Assembly (NCBI GenBank): GCA_016931115.1 | Contig: JAFGFM010000179.1 | Location: 1 to 33,414, forward strand | From: Deltaproteobacteria bacterium | GTDB taxonomy: Bacteria > Desulfobacterota > DSM-4660 > Desulfatiglandales > HGW-15 | Length of the DNA: 33,414 nt | Reading direction: 5' to 3' | In this document: positions 1-8,244 of the stretch, one piece after another | Layout of the letters: the number at the start of each line of letters is the position of its first letter | Numbering within the stretch: the stretch's first letter is position 1 | Notes under the pieces: model-generated | What the model was told of the DNA's origin: nothing | The model's input: only the letters and a program-made list of their open reading frames with translations | Database searches by the model: none | Translations under genes and position numbers: made by a program

Positions 1-44
1 AAAACGCATAGCGCAAAGAGAAAAGAATGAACGTCGAACATTCA

Positions 45-83
45 CCCTGTTAAATAAGGTTCCCTCCGGGAAATTTAACAGGG
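45..83. repeat. Long hairpin with 11-bp outer stem
   Basis: The arms CCCTGTTAAAT (45-55) and ATTTAACAGGG (73-83) are perfectly complementary. Inside them TTCCC (60-64) pairs with GGGAA (68-72) around TCC, leaving AAGG (56-59) as a bulge. There is no T-tract on either side, so this is not a typical Rho-independent terminator. It looks like a dispersed intergenic hairpin element. Confidence 0.7.
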
Positions 84-126
84 TAAACATCGAACTTTGA
101 ATATTGAATGAAAAAACATTAAAAGA

Positions 127-146
127 GGGCGAAAGATTTTTCGCCC
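127..146. repeat. 20-base palindromic element, GGGC...GCCC followed by CTACGAA
   Basis: GGGCGAAA (127-134) and TTTCGCCC (139-146) form a perfect 8-bp stem with loop GATT. The flank CTACGAA follows directly. The same architecture (20 bases, GGGC/GCCC ends, CTAC plus RAA flank) recurs at 22937-22956, so the two appear to be members of one dispersed repeat family. Confidence 0.65.
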
Positions 147-164
147 CTACGAAAGACAAAATGG

Positions 165-184
165 ATTCCCATCTGCATGGGAAT
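165..184. repeat. Short hairpin ATTCCCAT/ATGGGAAT
   Basis: An 8-bp perfect stem (165-172 with 177-184) closes a CTGC loop and is followed by GACGGGGTG. This resembles the GATTCCC...GGGAATGAC type of intergenic repeat seen in many proteobacterial genomes; that recognition is from memory. Confidence 0.5.
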
Positions 185-518
185 GACGGGGTGTGGGGAT
201 GGATTTTCCGGTGTACCGGGATCGATGACCCGCTTTTCATGGGAATATCGGGTGGGGGTATATTTTTCATTGGGCGCAAGGGCGAAAAGAATGAAATTCC
301 AACATCGAACGTCCAACTTTGAACATCGAACTTTCAACATCGAATGAAAAAAGGGCTAAAGGCTCAAGGCACAAGTTGAGATCCAGTAATCATTAATCAT
401 GAGTTCCTCTGCCCAATTTCTTGTAATGCCATTTGAGAGATGGTTTAAAAGAGATAAGCTCCGGGCTAGCGAGCTGTCACCCATTGACATTCCCAAGGTT
501 CGGAAGTACTCTTTTGTC

Positions 519-2162
519 ATGACACAAGAGATACGAAAAAAAATCGAGGCACTTTTTCCGTGCGAAAAAGATATCCCCCGGGAGATAGACTTTGCTCCAT
601 CCTGTGGAACATACGAAGGGGGCATGACCTATCTCATTGATGGAGAGCTTCGCGCATGGAGCGGACGCACCTCCGAGGTGCTCTCACCGGTATGCATTAA
701 TACAGACCGGGGGCTTGTCCGGAGGAAGATCGGTATGGAGGCAAGACTTACCACCGGGGAGGCGATATCGGCACTGGATGCCGCTGAACGTGCATGGGAT
801 CACGGTCGGGGCGTATGGCCTGTCATGCGGGTTCAGGAGCGCGCAGAGAGACTTTCAGCCTTCGCCGCAATGATGCGCTCAGTTCGCGATCAATCCGTTC
901 GCCTGCTCATGTGGGAGACAGGCAAGAGCCTATCCGACAGTGAGAAGGAGTTTGACAGAACAGTCCAGTATATTACCGATACAGTGGAGGCATTAAAAGA
1001 AACAGATCGTGCTGGCGCCAGGTTCTCCTCAAACAGCGGCGTTCTGGCGCAGATTCGTCGATCACCGCTTGGCGTGGTCTTATCCATGGGGCCGTTCAAC
1101 TACCCGCTTAACGAGACCTTCACCACACTCATTCCCGCTCTGGCCATGGGCAATACCGCGGTAGTCAAGCTGCCTCGCTATGGGTCTCTGTGCCAGATTC
1201 CCCTGTTACACGCATTTAAAGAATGTTTTCCAGGGGGAGTGGTCAACATCATTAATGGAGACGGCAGGGATGTGGCAGGTCCCATTATGGAATCCGGCAA
1301 GGTGGCAGCCCTTGCTTTTATTGGCAGTTCCCGCGCTGCCAACATCCTTAAAAAACAGCATCCAATGCCCAACAGGCTGCGCTGCATCCTGGGTCTTGAC
1401 GCCAAGAACCCCGGCATTATACTTCCGGACGCTGATATAGATCTGGCGGTCAAGGAGTGCGTCACGGGCGCACTGTCATTCAACGGCCAGAGATGCACAG
1501 CGCTCAAGATACTGTTCGTGCACCGCTCTATTGCGGATGCATTTGTGAAAAGGCTCTCAGACTCAGTGGACGCCCTCCCATTTGGCCTGCCATGGGAGAA
1601 AGGTGTGCGCATCACGCCGCTGCCCGAACCCGGAGCGCCTGACAAGATGCGTTCCCTGGTAGACGACGCTGTCAAAAAAGGGGCCTCAATATGCAACTCA
1701 AACGGAGGCATGTCGAATGAGAGCTTTTATTTCCCGGCGGTGGTCTATCCTGTAACGTCCGATATGCAGCTCTACACTGTAGAACAGTTCGGACCCGTTA
1801 TGCCGGTTGCAGTTTTTGATAACGAGCATGAGGTATTTGACTATATCGTCTCTTCAAACTTCGGTCAGCAGGCGAGCATATTCAGCAGGGACCCGAAGAG
1901 GGTAGGCCCGCTCATTGATGTGTTAGCAAATCAGGTGTGCCGCATAAACCTCAACGCACAGTGCCAGCGCGGCCCGGATGTTTATCCATTTACTGGACGC
2001 AAGGACAGCGCAGAGGGCACACTTTCGGTTTCAGATGCGCTTCGCTGTTTTTCAATCCGCTCCATGGTAGCAGCTCCGGAAAGCGACGCCGGTAAAGAGC
2101 TCCTCCGCGAAATCCTGCACGAGCGCTCTTCCAGCTTCGTCAACACCGATTATCTGTTCTGA
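519..2162 (+). CDS. NADP-dependent glyceraldehyde-3-phosphate dehydrogenase-like aldehyde dehydrogenase
   Basis: A 547-residue member of the aldehyde dehydrogenase superfamily, closest in my reading to the GapN (non-phosphorylating glyceraldehyde-3-phosphate dehydrogenase) branch. GapN enzymes oxidise glyceraldehyde-3-phosphate to 3-phosphoglycerate with NADP+ in the cytoplasm. Visible signatures are PLGVVLSMGPFNYPLNE, FIGSS, and the catalytic cysteine in FNGQRCTA (Cys326). Exactly 34 residues before that cysteine, where the family normally has Glu of ELGGK, this protein has Gly292 in LGLDAKNP. I start it at the ATG at 519 (MTQEIRKKIEALFP) because a GGAAG lies about ten bases upstream and the extra 40 residues from the ATG at 399 look non-coding. 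It stands alone; its 3' end nearly meets that of the Fur-family gene, 14 bases apart. Class is certain; substrate is inferred. Confidence 0.88.
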   Translation: MTQEIRKKIEALFPCEKDIPREIDFAPSCGTYEGGMTYLIDGELRAWSGRTSEVLSPVCINTDRGLVRRKIGMEARLTTGEAISALDAAERAWDHGRGVWPVMRVQERAERLSAFAAMMRSVRDQSVRLLMWETGKSLSDSEKEFDRTVQYITDTVEALKETDRAGARFSSNSGVLAQIRRSPLGVVLSMGPFNYPLNETFTTLIPALAMGNTAVVKLPRYGSLCQIPLLHAFKECFPGGVVNIINGDGRDVAGPIMESGKVAALAFIGSSRAANILKKQHPMPNRLRCILGLDAKNPGIILPDADIDLAVKECVTGALSFNGQRCTALKILFVHRSIADAFVKRLSDSVDALPFGLPWEKGVRITPLPEPGAPDKMRSLVDDAVKKGASICNSNGGMSNESFYFPAVVYPVTSDMQLYTVEQFGPVMPVAVFDNEHEVFDYIVSSNFGQQASIFSRDPKRVGPLIDVLANQVCRINLNAQCQRGPDVYPFTGRKDSAEGTLSVSDALRCFSIRSMVAAPESDAGKELLREILHERSSSFVNTDYLF

Positions 2163-2176
2163 CAATTTTTATGGTA

Positions 2177-2617
2177 TTATCTGGTTTGCCCCTTTTCACA
2201 GTTCTTACAGATGCCATCTATGCGCACCTCCATCTTATCTACCCTGCCTGGGAATATCTTCATGAAGGTATCTGCATCCACCTTTAAACTGTCCGGGCTC
2301 AGGCAGACCATCTGCCCGCAGCTTTTACAGTAAAAATGGGGGTGGGGTTTATGATTTTCATTTGGCGCAAGGCCGTAATAAAATGCCCTGCCGCCAGTGC
2401 TGATGCGTTCTGCAACATGGTGATCAACAAGCAGGTCAAGTATCCTGTATACTGTTACCTGGTTTATGGCGCCTGAACGTTCAATAATCTTATAGATATC
2501 TGCGGCTGAAAGAGGGAAGGGGTTGCTCCCGATCACCTCAAGAACAGCTATGCGGTTTGAGCTGGCCTCAAGCCCTGCCTTTATAAGCATCTCTTCATAA
2601 TTGCATTGATTGCACAT
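2177..2617 (-). CDS. zur: Fur-family transcriptional repressor, probable zinc regulator Zur
   Basis: A 146-residue Fur-family protein. The N-terminal winged helix contains the recognition-helix signature QVTVYRILDLL (residues 53-63). The C-terminal dimerisation domain carries HKPHPHF and two CxxC pairs (Cys97/Cys100, Cys137/Cys140) that form the structural zinc site of the family. A further CNQC occurs at residues 2-5. I assign it to zinc because it lies directly downstream of znuA-znuC-znuB on the same strand. It probably represses them, with zinc as co-repressor, through the inverted repeat at 5397-5419. An AAGG sits eight bases before the ATG. The 153-base gap from znuB is filled by an inverted-repeat element with heptads, so whether it is co-transcribed with znuB is open. 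Fur or PerR specificity cannot be excluded from sequence alone. Confidence 0.85.
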   Translation of the reverse strand: MCNQCNYEEMLIKAGLEASSNRIAVLEVIGSNPFPLSAADIYKIIERSGAINQVTVYRILDLLVDHHVAERISTGGRAFYYGLAPNENHKPHPHFYCKSCGQMVCLSPDSLKVDADTFMKIFPGRVDKMEVRIDGICKNCEKGQTR

Positions 2618-2641
2618 AAGCTAACCTTATTTTAAATACTT

Positions 2642-2754
2642 TTTTCACCACGGAGAGCAAAGAGCTGAAGGCTCAAGGCTGAAAGCTCAAGGCTCAAGGC
2701 TCAAAGCTCAAGGCTCAAAAATCTTTGCGAACTTAGCGACCTTTGTGGTGAAAA
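2642..2754. repeat. 113-bp element with 10-bp terminal inverted repeats enclosing heptads
   Basis: TTTTCACCAC (2642-2651) and GTGGTGAAAA (2745-2754) are perfect inverted repeats. They enclose a tandem array and fill most of the gap between znuB and zur. There is no coding capacity. It could be a miniature mobile element or a dispersed intergenic hairpin; I do not see an obvious target-site duplication. Confidence 0.55.
2664..2719. repeat. Tandem array of eight heptads GCTSAAR
   Basis: Eight consecutive 7-base units run without a break: GCTGAAG, GCTCAAG, GCTGAAA, GCTCAAG, GCTCAAG, GCTCAAA, GCTCAAG, GCTCAAA. The same words recur, in reverse complement, at 28583-28657 and as three degenerate units at 355-375. 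Confidence 0.85.
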
Positions 2755-2770
2755 CTCCTGATTTATATAA

Positions 2771-3586
2771 CTAAAACCTTAAGATAATCCTTACCCTGTC
2801 TAATATTAATGAAAATATAAACGCAATACCTGAAACCATTATAATAGATGCCCCTGATGTCAGGTTGTACTGGTATGAGATCAGAAGGCCTGTTACTGTA
2901 AAAACCGCACCGATCAGACCTGAAACAACCATCATCTGAAATAGTGATTTTACATATTTTTCCGCAATAAAGGGGGGTATGGTCAAGAGTGCAATTACAA
3001 GGATGAGCCCCACTATCTGTATTAGCAGTACGATTGTTATGGCAAGCATCCCTATCAGCCCAAAATAGATCTTTACTACAGGCACACCCCTTGTCTTGGC
3101 AAATTCCTCATCATATGACATGGCAAGGAGCTCCTTGTAAAAGAGCCTTGCAAGTATGATCATAAGCAGAGCTATTATGAGCATGATATAAATATCATTT
3201 CTGGTAACAGTAAGGATGCTGCCAAAGAGATAGCTCATAAGGTCAGCATTATAGCCGGGTGTTATATCTATCATGATAATGCCAAAGGCCATGCCGATGG
3301 CCCAGATAACGCCTATTATGGTATCAGCGCGGTGTTTTGCAGTATGGCTTACAAGGGCCATTATCATTGCGGCAAAAAATGAAAAGCCCATTGTGCATGG
3401 TAAATATGGCCATTTAAGGTAAAATGCAAGCCCCACACCCCCGTAGGCAGCGTGTGCTATTCCGCCAGATAAAAAGACTATACGGTTTACCACCACAAGG
3501 GTCCCCATGATGCCGCAGATTATGCTTGCTACAAGGCCTGCAATTAGGGCGTTTTGTATAAAATCAAACTGAAGGGCTTCCAGCAT
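2771..3586 (-). CDS. znuB: Zinc ABC transporter, membrane permease ZnuB
   Basis: A 271-residue hydrophobic protein of the ABC-3 family, the inner-membrane channel for zinc or manganese import. It has about eight membrane segments, beginning with the first near residues 14-33. The segment GGIAHAAYGGVGLAFYL (about 41-57) and the EEFAKTRGVPV coupling-helix region (about 160-170) are typical. It follows znuC after a single base, and GAGGTG lies seven bases before its ATG, inside the end of znuC, which suggests translational coupling. It works with ZnuC and ZnuA. Zinc rather than manganese specificity is inferred from the Fur-family neighbour and the histidine-rich loop in ZnuA. Confidence 0.92.
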   Translation of the reverse strand: MLEALQFDFIQNALIAGLVASIICGIMGTLVVVNRIVFLSGGIAHAAYGGVGLAFYLKWPYLPCTMGFSFFAAMIMALVSHTAKHRADTIIGVIWAIGMAFGIIMIDITPGYNADLMSYLFGSILTVTRNDIYIMLIIALLMIILARLFYKELLAMSYDEEFAKTRGVPVVKIYFGLIGMLAITIVLLIQIVGLILVIALLTIPPFIAEKYVKSLFQMMVVSGLIGAVFTVTGLLISYQYNLTSGASIIMVSGIAFIFSLILDRVRIILRF

Positions 3587-3587
3587 A

Positions 3588-4343
3588 TTATTTCACCTCA
3601 TGATGCTTAAGCACGCGGTGCGGCATGCCGTGGGCTATCAGTTCTACAGGGCATGTCTCTCCTGTGGAGCCGGCATACATATGCTCCAGCATCGCACCTG
3701 TGATCTCTGCCTGGTTATGGTAATAAAGCTGTTTGTTCACGCATGCCACTGATTTTACATAGCGTGAAATAAGGAGCAGGTCATGGCTTACAAGTAAAAT
3801 CGTAATGTCATTATTAAGCTCCTTGAGCAGCCTGTAAAAATCGGCCTGACCTTTTGCATCTATGCTCGCTGTGGGTTCATCCAGTAGCAGTAGTTTAGGC
3901 CCTGAAACAAGGGCCCTTGCGATAAATACCCTCTGGCGCTGTCCACCGGAAAGGGTACCTATTTTTCTATCTGCATATTCATCCATCTCCATACGCGCAA
4001 GGGCAGCCATGGCCTTTGAACGATCCGCCCCGGTATCAATATTGATCATCCCCATAAGTACTACATCCAGGGCAGAAACAGGAAATGACCTGTTTACATG
4101 TACATTCTGTGGTACATAACCGATGGCTCTTAATGCCTTTTGCGGGGGCTTTCCATCAACAAGTATACTGCCCTTCTGAGGGGTAAGGAGCCCCAGAATC
4201 AGTTTAAGCAGCGTGGTTTTACCCCCACCGTTTGGACCGATAACGGCGACAAAATCCCCATGCGGGATCTGTAAATTCACATCCTGGAGCACAGTCTCCT
4301 TTTCAAAGGAGAAATCACAATCATTTATTTCAATTACGGGCAT
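3588..4343 (-). CDS. znuC: Zinc ABC transporter, ATP-binding protein ZnuC
   Basis: A 251-residue ABC ATPase that powers zinc import through ZnuB. Walker A is GPNGGGKTT (about residues 36-44), the Q-loop is YVPQN, the ABC signature is LSGGQRQRV, Walker B is KLLLLDEPT, and the switch histidine is in LLVSHDL. The C-terminal tail after residue 210 is rich in His and Cys, as in many zinc transporter ATPases. An AGGGA ribosome binding site overlaps the znuA stop codon, ten bases before the ATG. It lies between znuA and znuB in one operon. Confidence 0.94.
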   Translation of the reverse strand: MPVIEINDCDFSFEKETVLQDVNLQIPHGDFVAVIGPNGGGKTTLLKLILGLLTPQKGSILVDGKPPQKALRAIGYVPQNVHVNRSFPVSALDVVLMGMINIDTGADRSKAMAALARMEMDEYADRKIGTLSGGQRQRVFIARALVSGPKLLLLDEPTASIDAKGQADFYRLLKELNNDITILLVSHDLLLISRYVKSVACVNKQLYYHNQAEITGAMLEHMYAGSTGETCPVELIAHGMPHRVLKHHEVK

Positions 4344-4353
4344 CTATTTGTCC

Positions 4354-5253
4354 CTATTTTAATGCTTCCCTGAATTTATCCGCTACATTCCGCAGATTAG
4401 TTAACCACTCATATGCCATTGGATCGGCAAATATAACCTCTCCGCCTATCTCGCTCGCAACCACTTTTGCGCTTTTAACAGAAAACTGCGGCTGTGCAAA
4501 GATAACCTTTATATTGTTTTCCCTGGCATGGCTGATCAGTTCCTTCAGTTGTGCAGGTTTGGGCTCTTTACCCTCGATCTCAACAGGTACCTGCTCAAGG
4601 CCATAGTTCTCTGCAAAATAGCCCCAGGCCGGATGAAATACAATAAATTTCATGCCGGATTTTTCTTTAAACAGTGCCTTTAATTCTGCATCCAGCTGTT
4701 CAACACTGCTGATGAAGTTTTTGTAGTTTGCCTCATACTCATCCTTATGGGCAGGGTCAATTTCATTGAGCCCCTTCAGGATTGAGGCGGCCTGTATCTT
4801 TACAAGCGGGGGGGATAACCAGATATGCGGGTCAAGGCTGCGCTTTTCATGGCGCGCCTCTTTGCCAGCTTCTGAATGGCGATCTCCTTCATGATGATGA
4901 GATTTCATGGGTATCTTTTTAATACCCTCATCTATATGAACCACCTTGATCGTCGGGTTAATGGAGATGATTTTATCAAGGTTGGCCTCTTCAAACTCTA
5001 TGCCTGTGGCAAAATATAGCCTTGCGCCAGAAAGAGCTGCCATCTGCCTTGGCTTTGGCTCATAAGTGTGTGCATCAGCGCCGGTCGGCACCATTACCTG
5101 GCAATCCACAAAATCACCCCCTATCTGCTGAACAAAATATCTCTGGGGTTCTATGGTGACAAAGATTGATTGCCTGTCAGATGCCATGTTGATTGTACAG
5201 GTGCAGAGCAATATAAGTAATGAAAGATATAGTATCCTGCTCAACCGTTTCAA
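4354..5253 (-). CDS. znuA: Zinc ABC transporter, periplasmic binding protein ZnuA (TTG start)
   Basis: A 299-residue cluster A-I solute-binding protein that captures zinc in the periplasm. The likely metal ligands are His62 (GADAHTYEP), His143 (DPHIWLSP), His207 (FHPAWGYF) and Asp277 (FADPMAYEW). A histidine-rich loop with HHH and two further His lies at about 119-135, as in zinc-type members. The signal peptide is residues 1-24 (KRLSRILYL then a hydrophobic stretch). I choose the TTG at 5253-5251: a strong GGGAGG (5265-5260) precedes it by six bases and the product then begins as a normal signal peptide. Longer ATG starts up to 5316 have no comparable site and add an atypical leader. It is first in the znu operon, with a palindromic operator about 150 bases upstream. 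Confidence 0.9.
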   Translation of the reverse strand: MKRLSRILYLSLLILLCTCTINMASDRQSIFVTIEPQRYFVQQIGGDFVDCQVMVPTGADAHTYEPKPRQMAALSGARLYFATGIEFEEANLDKIISINPTIKVVHIDEGIKKIPMKSHHHEGDRHSEAGKEARHEKRSLDPHIWLSPPLVKIQAASILKGLNEIDPAHKDEYEANYKNFISSVEQLDAELKALFKEKSGMKFIVFHPAWGYFAENYGLEQVPVEIEGKEPKPAQLKELISHARENNIKVIFAQPQFSVKSAKVVASEIGGEVIFADPMAYEWLTNLRNVADKFREALK

Positions 5254-5396
5254 AGTTATCCTCCCGGTGTAAAACAACATATATTTAAGGATATTCATGC
5301 AACTCATTATCATCATATTAATAGTTTATTTCCCATAAAATAGTATTAAATATAAAGCTGTAATAATTTAAATTATGGAATATTTACTAATATAAT

Positions 5397-5419
5397 ATAA
5401 TGCAAAAATATTGCATTAT
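5397..5419. promoter_or_regulatory. Probable Zur operator, 9-5-9 inverted repeat
   Basis: ATAATGCAA (5397-5405) and TTGCATTAT (5411-5419) are perfect inverted repeats around AAATA. The site lies in the AT-rich 242-base gap between the znu operon (minus) and the Cys/His-rich protein and TonB receptor genes (plus). This position and form suit a Fur-family dimer that controls both arms. Assignment to Zur is inferred from context. Confidence 0.6.
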
Positions 5420-5495
5420 TTATATAAAGGCAATATAAATCTACAAAATAAATGCTATTGAAGGCTTAATTGTAGAGAGAGTCAATCAGGTCTAT

Positions 5496-5927
5496 GTGGT
5501 TAAGATGAATGATTACAAAATGAAATGTCAGATTATTATCAGTATGTTGGCTGCTCTCTTTTTAGCCTTATCTCCGCTTCTGCATGGCATACATCTTACC
5601 CTTTCATCACACCATCACAGAATATGCATGGCTGACTCCTCATGTAGGACAAAATCCTGTTGCCATGTATCCAATGAAACGCCTGATTGCAGGCAGGATT
5701 CTTTTCTAATAACCTCATCATTTCCAGGTCATGCTGATACGCATGACCCAAAAACATGTCCCTTCTGCATTCAGATTAACCAACTCCTGAAAAGCCAGTT
5801 TATTGCAACCTCTCAGGTTATTCTTTTTTTTACCAGATGCTTACATGAAGAGCCGGTCTCCTTTTTCAGGGGGATAATTAATGTTAGCTATAATAATATC
5901 CAACCGAGGGCGCCTCCTTTATCCTGA
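5496..5927 (+). CDS. Small Cys/His-rich exported protein, DUF2946-like
   Basis: A protein of up to 143 residues with an N-terminal hydrophobic segment (about 11-30, IIISMLAALFLALSPLLHG) that reads as a signal peptide. The mature part is rich in metal-binding residues: SHHHRICMAD, SCCH, and a TCPFC motif near residues 87-91. It ends in RAPPLS. The CPFC motif, size and the C-terminal RAPP remind me of the DUF2946 family, small proteins often beside metal-transport genes; this is recognition by pattern only. The start is uncertain: GTG at 5496 or ATG at 5505 or 5520, with a weak AGG at 5488. It lies between the putative Zur operator and a TonB-dependent receptor, 75 bases upstream of the latter. 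I infer a periplasmic role in zinc handling, unproven. Confidence 0.72.
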   Translation: MVKMNDYKMKCQIIISMLAALFLALSPLLHGIHLTLSSHHHRICMADSSCRTKSCCHVSNETPDCRQDSFLITSSFPGHADTHDPKTCPFCIQINQLLKSQFIATSQVILFFTRCLHEEPVSFFRGIINVSYNNIQPRAPPLS

Positions 5928-6002
5928 TAGTTAAAAATTAAAACATCAATTTTGTTAATATACTTTTTTACATACATTTATCAGTAAATAAAGGAGTCTT
6001 GC

Positions 6003-8081
6003 ATGTTTCGTATAAAAAGAACGCTATCAGTTTCTTTGCTTTTTACTTTGTTGTGTTTCAGCCTTTCAGGCAAAGAAAATGATGTAAAAATAGAAGATAA
6101 TTATCAGGAAAAGGAGACCTTTGAGCTTGCCCGCGTAGTAGTCATGGGAAAGGCCATGGATTATAGAAATAGTGAAATCGATGGCCAGGTGCTGTTAACA
6201 CACAAGGTGGTTGATCTGGCAGAGATATTGTCCGATGAAATGGCCGAAGTGCAGATGATAAGAAAAAGCGGTTATGGAAATGAGGTCTCCATACGTGGTT
6301 TCGGGCAGGAGAATATCAAGGTACTTATTGATGAAGGGATAGTGGAAGGGGCATGTGGAAGCAGGAAAGACCCGGCCCTTTCTCACATAAATATGCTGAC
6401 AGTGCAGGAGATTGTTGTAAAGCAGGGCCCGTTTGACGTGACAAAACCGGGGTATCTTGGCGGATATATCAATGTTATCACCAAAAAGCCGGATTCAGGG
6501 TTTAGCGGCGAGATAGTATCAAGGGCCGGAAGTTACAATTTTACAAGCAATGGCTTTATGGTTACAGGTGGAAACGAATATGTCAAAGGGCTGCTTGGTT
6601 ATAATTATTCAAAATCAGGGCAGTATGAAGATGGCGCTGGAAATGGCCTATCGCAGGTACGGGATGGCCTTGCAGCATCCTATAATAATAGAGGTATAAA
6701 TGCAGATTCATTTAAAAAGCATGACCTTTGGGGCAAGATAAATATAACACCCTCTGAAAAGTTGTCTCTGCTGCTTGAACATACATACGGGGAGGCCAGG
6801 GATATCCTTACACCCAGGGTGGTATTTGATACTGAAAAAGAGATTAACAGGCTCAGCAAGATAAGCCTGGCCATTGATAATGCAGGCAGTTTTTCCGATA
6901 ATCTTACACTATCCGTTTACAGAAATGCCATAGAGCATTATCCCTTCCAGGGTTTCAGAAATGTGCCTGTGCCCAAAAATAATCTGGTAGAGTCGGCTAT
7001 TACTGGCGGAGGCATCAGTAACATGGTTGAAACAGGGTATGCGGATATTATGTATGGTGTTGATATATATCACAGGGAGTGGTGGGGTGATGTCTACAAC
7101 AGCTTGACCGGGGCGCTTTTGAACGGCTACCTTATACCAAATGTTAAGAGCCTTAATATTGGCGCCTTTTTCAAGGCTGATAAAAGGATTGATAAATGGT
7201 CTATGGGCCTTGGTTTGAGATATGACAGGTTCAGGCAAAAGGCGGATGAAGAGCTTGTTTTTACACAGAGTGTTACCTCTTTAAATAAACAGACAGACTC
7301 GCTTCCTGGCGGTTATTTTATGGTTAAATATTATCTCCGCGACGGCATGATGTTATTCAGCGGGATAGGGCGCAGTCACAGGACCCCTACATCAGCAGAG
7401 CGTTATATACAGGGGGGCGCGACATTTTTTGGTAATCCCGGGCTTAATCCTGCATCCAATACTGAATATGATATGGGTATTACAATTGAAAACAAAAGAT
7501 GGGAGATCAGCGCAAAGACCTTTTATTCAAACCTGGATGATTTTATCTACCAGGAATTCAATTCTGCAGGGTATCAGAGCTATACGAATATAGATGCTCA
7601 TATTCTTGGAGGGGATATAAAATTCAGGTTGGATATTCATGATTCTTTGTCTCTGAATGGCGGGGTGGCATACCAGAGGGGCTACAAAGACAGTTTCCCT
7701 GATAATAACCGGGAAAAAGAGCTTGGACAGATTGCGCCACTCAAGACAAAGCTCTCTCTTGACTTTCACGGGGCAAGGTCATTTGATATTGATAATACAG
7801 AACTCTATTCCACCATAGAGTGGGTGCACTCTGAGGATGCTGATCATATTGATCAGGATGCGGGCGAGGTGCCCATTTCAGGCTGGGATATAATGAATAT
7901 AAGGATAGGATACAGGTATAAATCCGCAGTTATAAATTTAGGGATAGATAATGTGTTTGACAGGCTTTATACTGTAGCCAACTCCTACGAGTGGGATGTT
8001 ATAGGCGGAACCGGGGCAAACCCGGCAATAGTAAATGAACCGGGGAGGTTTATCTATGGAAGCCTGGCCTTTGCCTGGTAA
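6003..8081 (+). CDS. TonB-dependent outer-membrane receptor, probable zinc (or other metal) uptake
   Basis: A 692-residue TonB-dependent receptor. Signal peptide at residues 1-23. A likely TonB box region is [12 protein letters not shown] (about 40-51). The plug follows ([18 protein letters not shown], then [15 protein letters not shown]), and the rest is a 22-strand-type barrel ending in the aromatic FAW. The plug loop [12 protein letters not shown] (about 117-128) replaces the usual loop and offers Cys, Asp and His, which recalls metal-binding loops of copper- and zinc-type receptors. A strong AAAGGAG lies eight bases before the ATG. It is downstream of the Cys/His-rich protein and divergent from znuACB, so I infer it brings zinc across the outer membrane under the same regulator. 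Substrate is not proven; copper is the main alternative. Confidence 0.88.
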   Translation: MFRIKRTLSVSLLFTLLCFSLSGKENDVKIEDNYQEKETFELARVVVMGKAMDYRNSEIDGQVLLTHKVVDLAEILSDEMAEVQMIRKSGYGNEVSIRGFGQENIKVLIDEGIVEGACGSRKDPALSHINMLTVQEIVVKQGPFDVTKPGYLGGYINVITKKPDSGFSGEIVSRAGSYNFTSNGFMVTGGNEYVKGLLGYNYSKSGQYEDGAGNGLSQVRDGLAASYNNRGINADSFKKHDLWGKINITPSEKLSLLLEHTYGEARDILTPRVVFDTEKEINRLSKISLAIDNAGSFSDNLTLSVYRNAIEHYPFQGFRNVPVPKNNLVESAITGGGISNMVETGYADIMYGVDIYHREWWGDVYNSLTGALLNGYLIPNVKSLNIGAFFKADKRIDKWSMGLGLRYDRFRQKADEELVFTQSVTSLNKQTDSLPGGYFMVKYYLRDGMMLFSGIGRSHRTPTSAERYIQGGATFFGNPGLNPASNTEYDMGITIENKRWEISAKTFYSNLDDFIYQEFNSAGYQSYTNIDAHILGGDIKFRLDIHDSLSLNGGVAYQRGYKDSFPDNNREKELGQIAPLKTKLSLDFHGARSFDIDNTELYSTIEWVHSEDADHIDQDAGEVPISGWDIMNIRIGYRYKSAVINLGIDNVFDRLYTVANSYEWDVIGGTGANPAIVNEPGRFIYGSLAFAW

Positions 8082-8218
8082 TACTGGGAAAATATAAAAG
8101 AAGATGGCGTCATATTTGACTTCATAATGTCGGGAAAATGTCAGTCAGAAAAATGGCGATATGCGTGCCATGTTAGTAAGATATTGAAAATACAATATAA
8201 AATGATTATTGATAGCTC

Positions 8219-8234
8219 TGGCACGCACATTGCT
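8219..8234 (+). promoter_or_regulatory. Sigma-54 (-24/-12) promoter
   Basis: TGGCACG (8219-8225), four bases, then TTGCT (8230-8234) match the RpoN consensus TGGCACG-N4-TTGCW exactly, with the GG and GC doublets ten bases apart. The predicted start of transcription is near 8245. Upstream there are two inverted repeats that could serve an activator: ATGGC-N9-GCCAT (8153-8171) and ATATTG-N6-CAATAT (8181-8198). The product is the structured RNA candidate that follows, since a terminator at 8371-8404 precedes the next gene. Confidence 0.75.
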
Positions 8235-8244
8235 ATATATAAAG

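Larger units (their letters stand above)
1..518. other. Gene-free leader region with hairpins and word repeats
   Basis: I see no convincing coding region here. The stretch holds a hairpin at 45-83, a 20-base palindrome at 127-146, a hairpin at 165-184, repeated words of the type AACATCGAAC (near 87, 301, 322 and 336) and three degenerate heptads at 355-375. The reading frame of the downstream aldehyde dehydrogenase stays open back to an ATG at 399, but that ATG has no ribosome binding site and the added residues do not look like the family. The 399-518 part has two small stem-loops, CCAT/ATGG at 429-443 and AGCTC/GAGCT at 457-475, so it may be untranslated leader. Confidence 0.6.

Noticed and set aside
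399-518. N-terminal extension of the aldehyde dehydrogenase from the ATG at 399
   Set aside because: There is no ribosome binding site, the residues do not resemble the family, and the ATG at 519 gives a normal N-terminus.
356-625. An 89-codon open frame on the minus strand
   Set aside because: No recognisable domain, overlaps the enzyme gene, and ends in word-repeat sequence.
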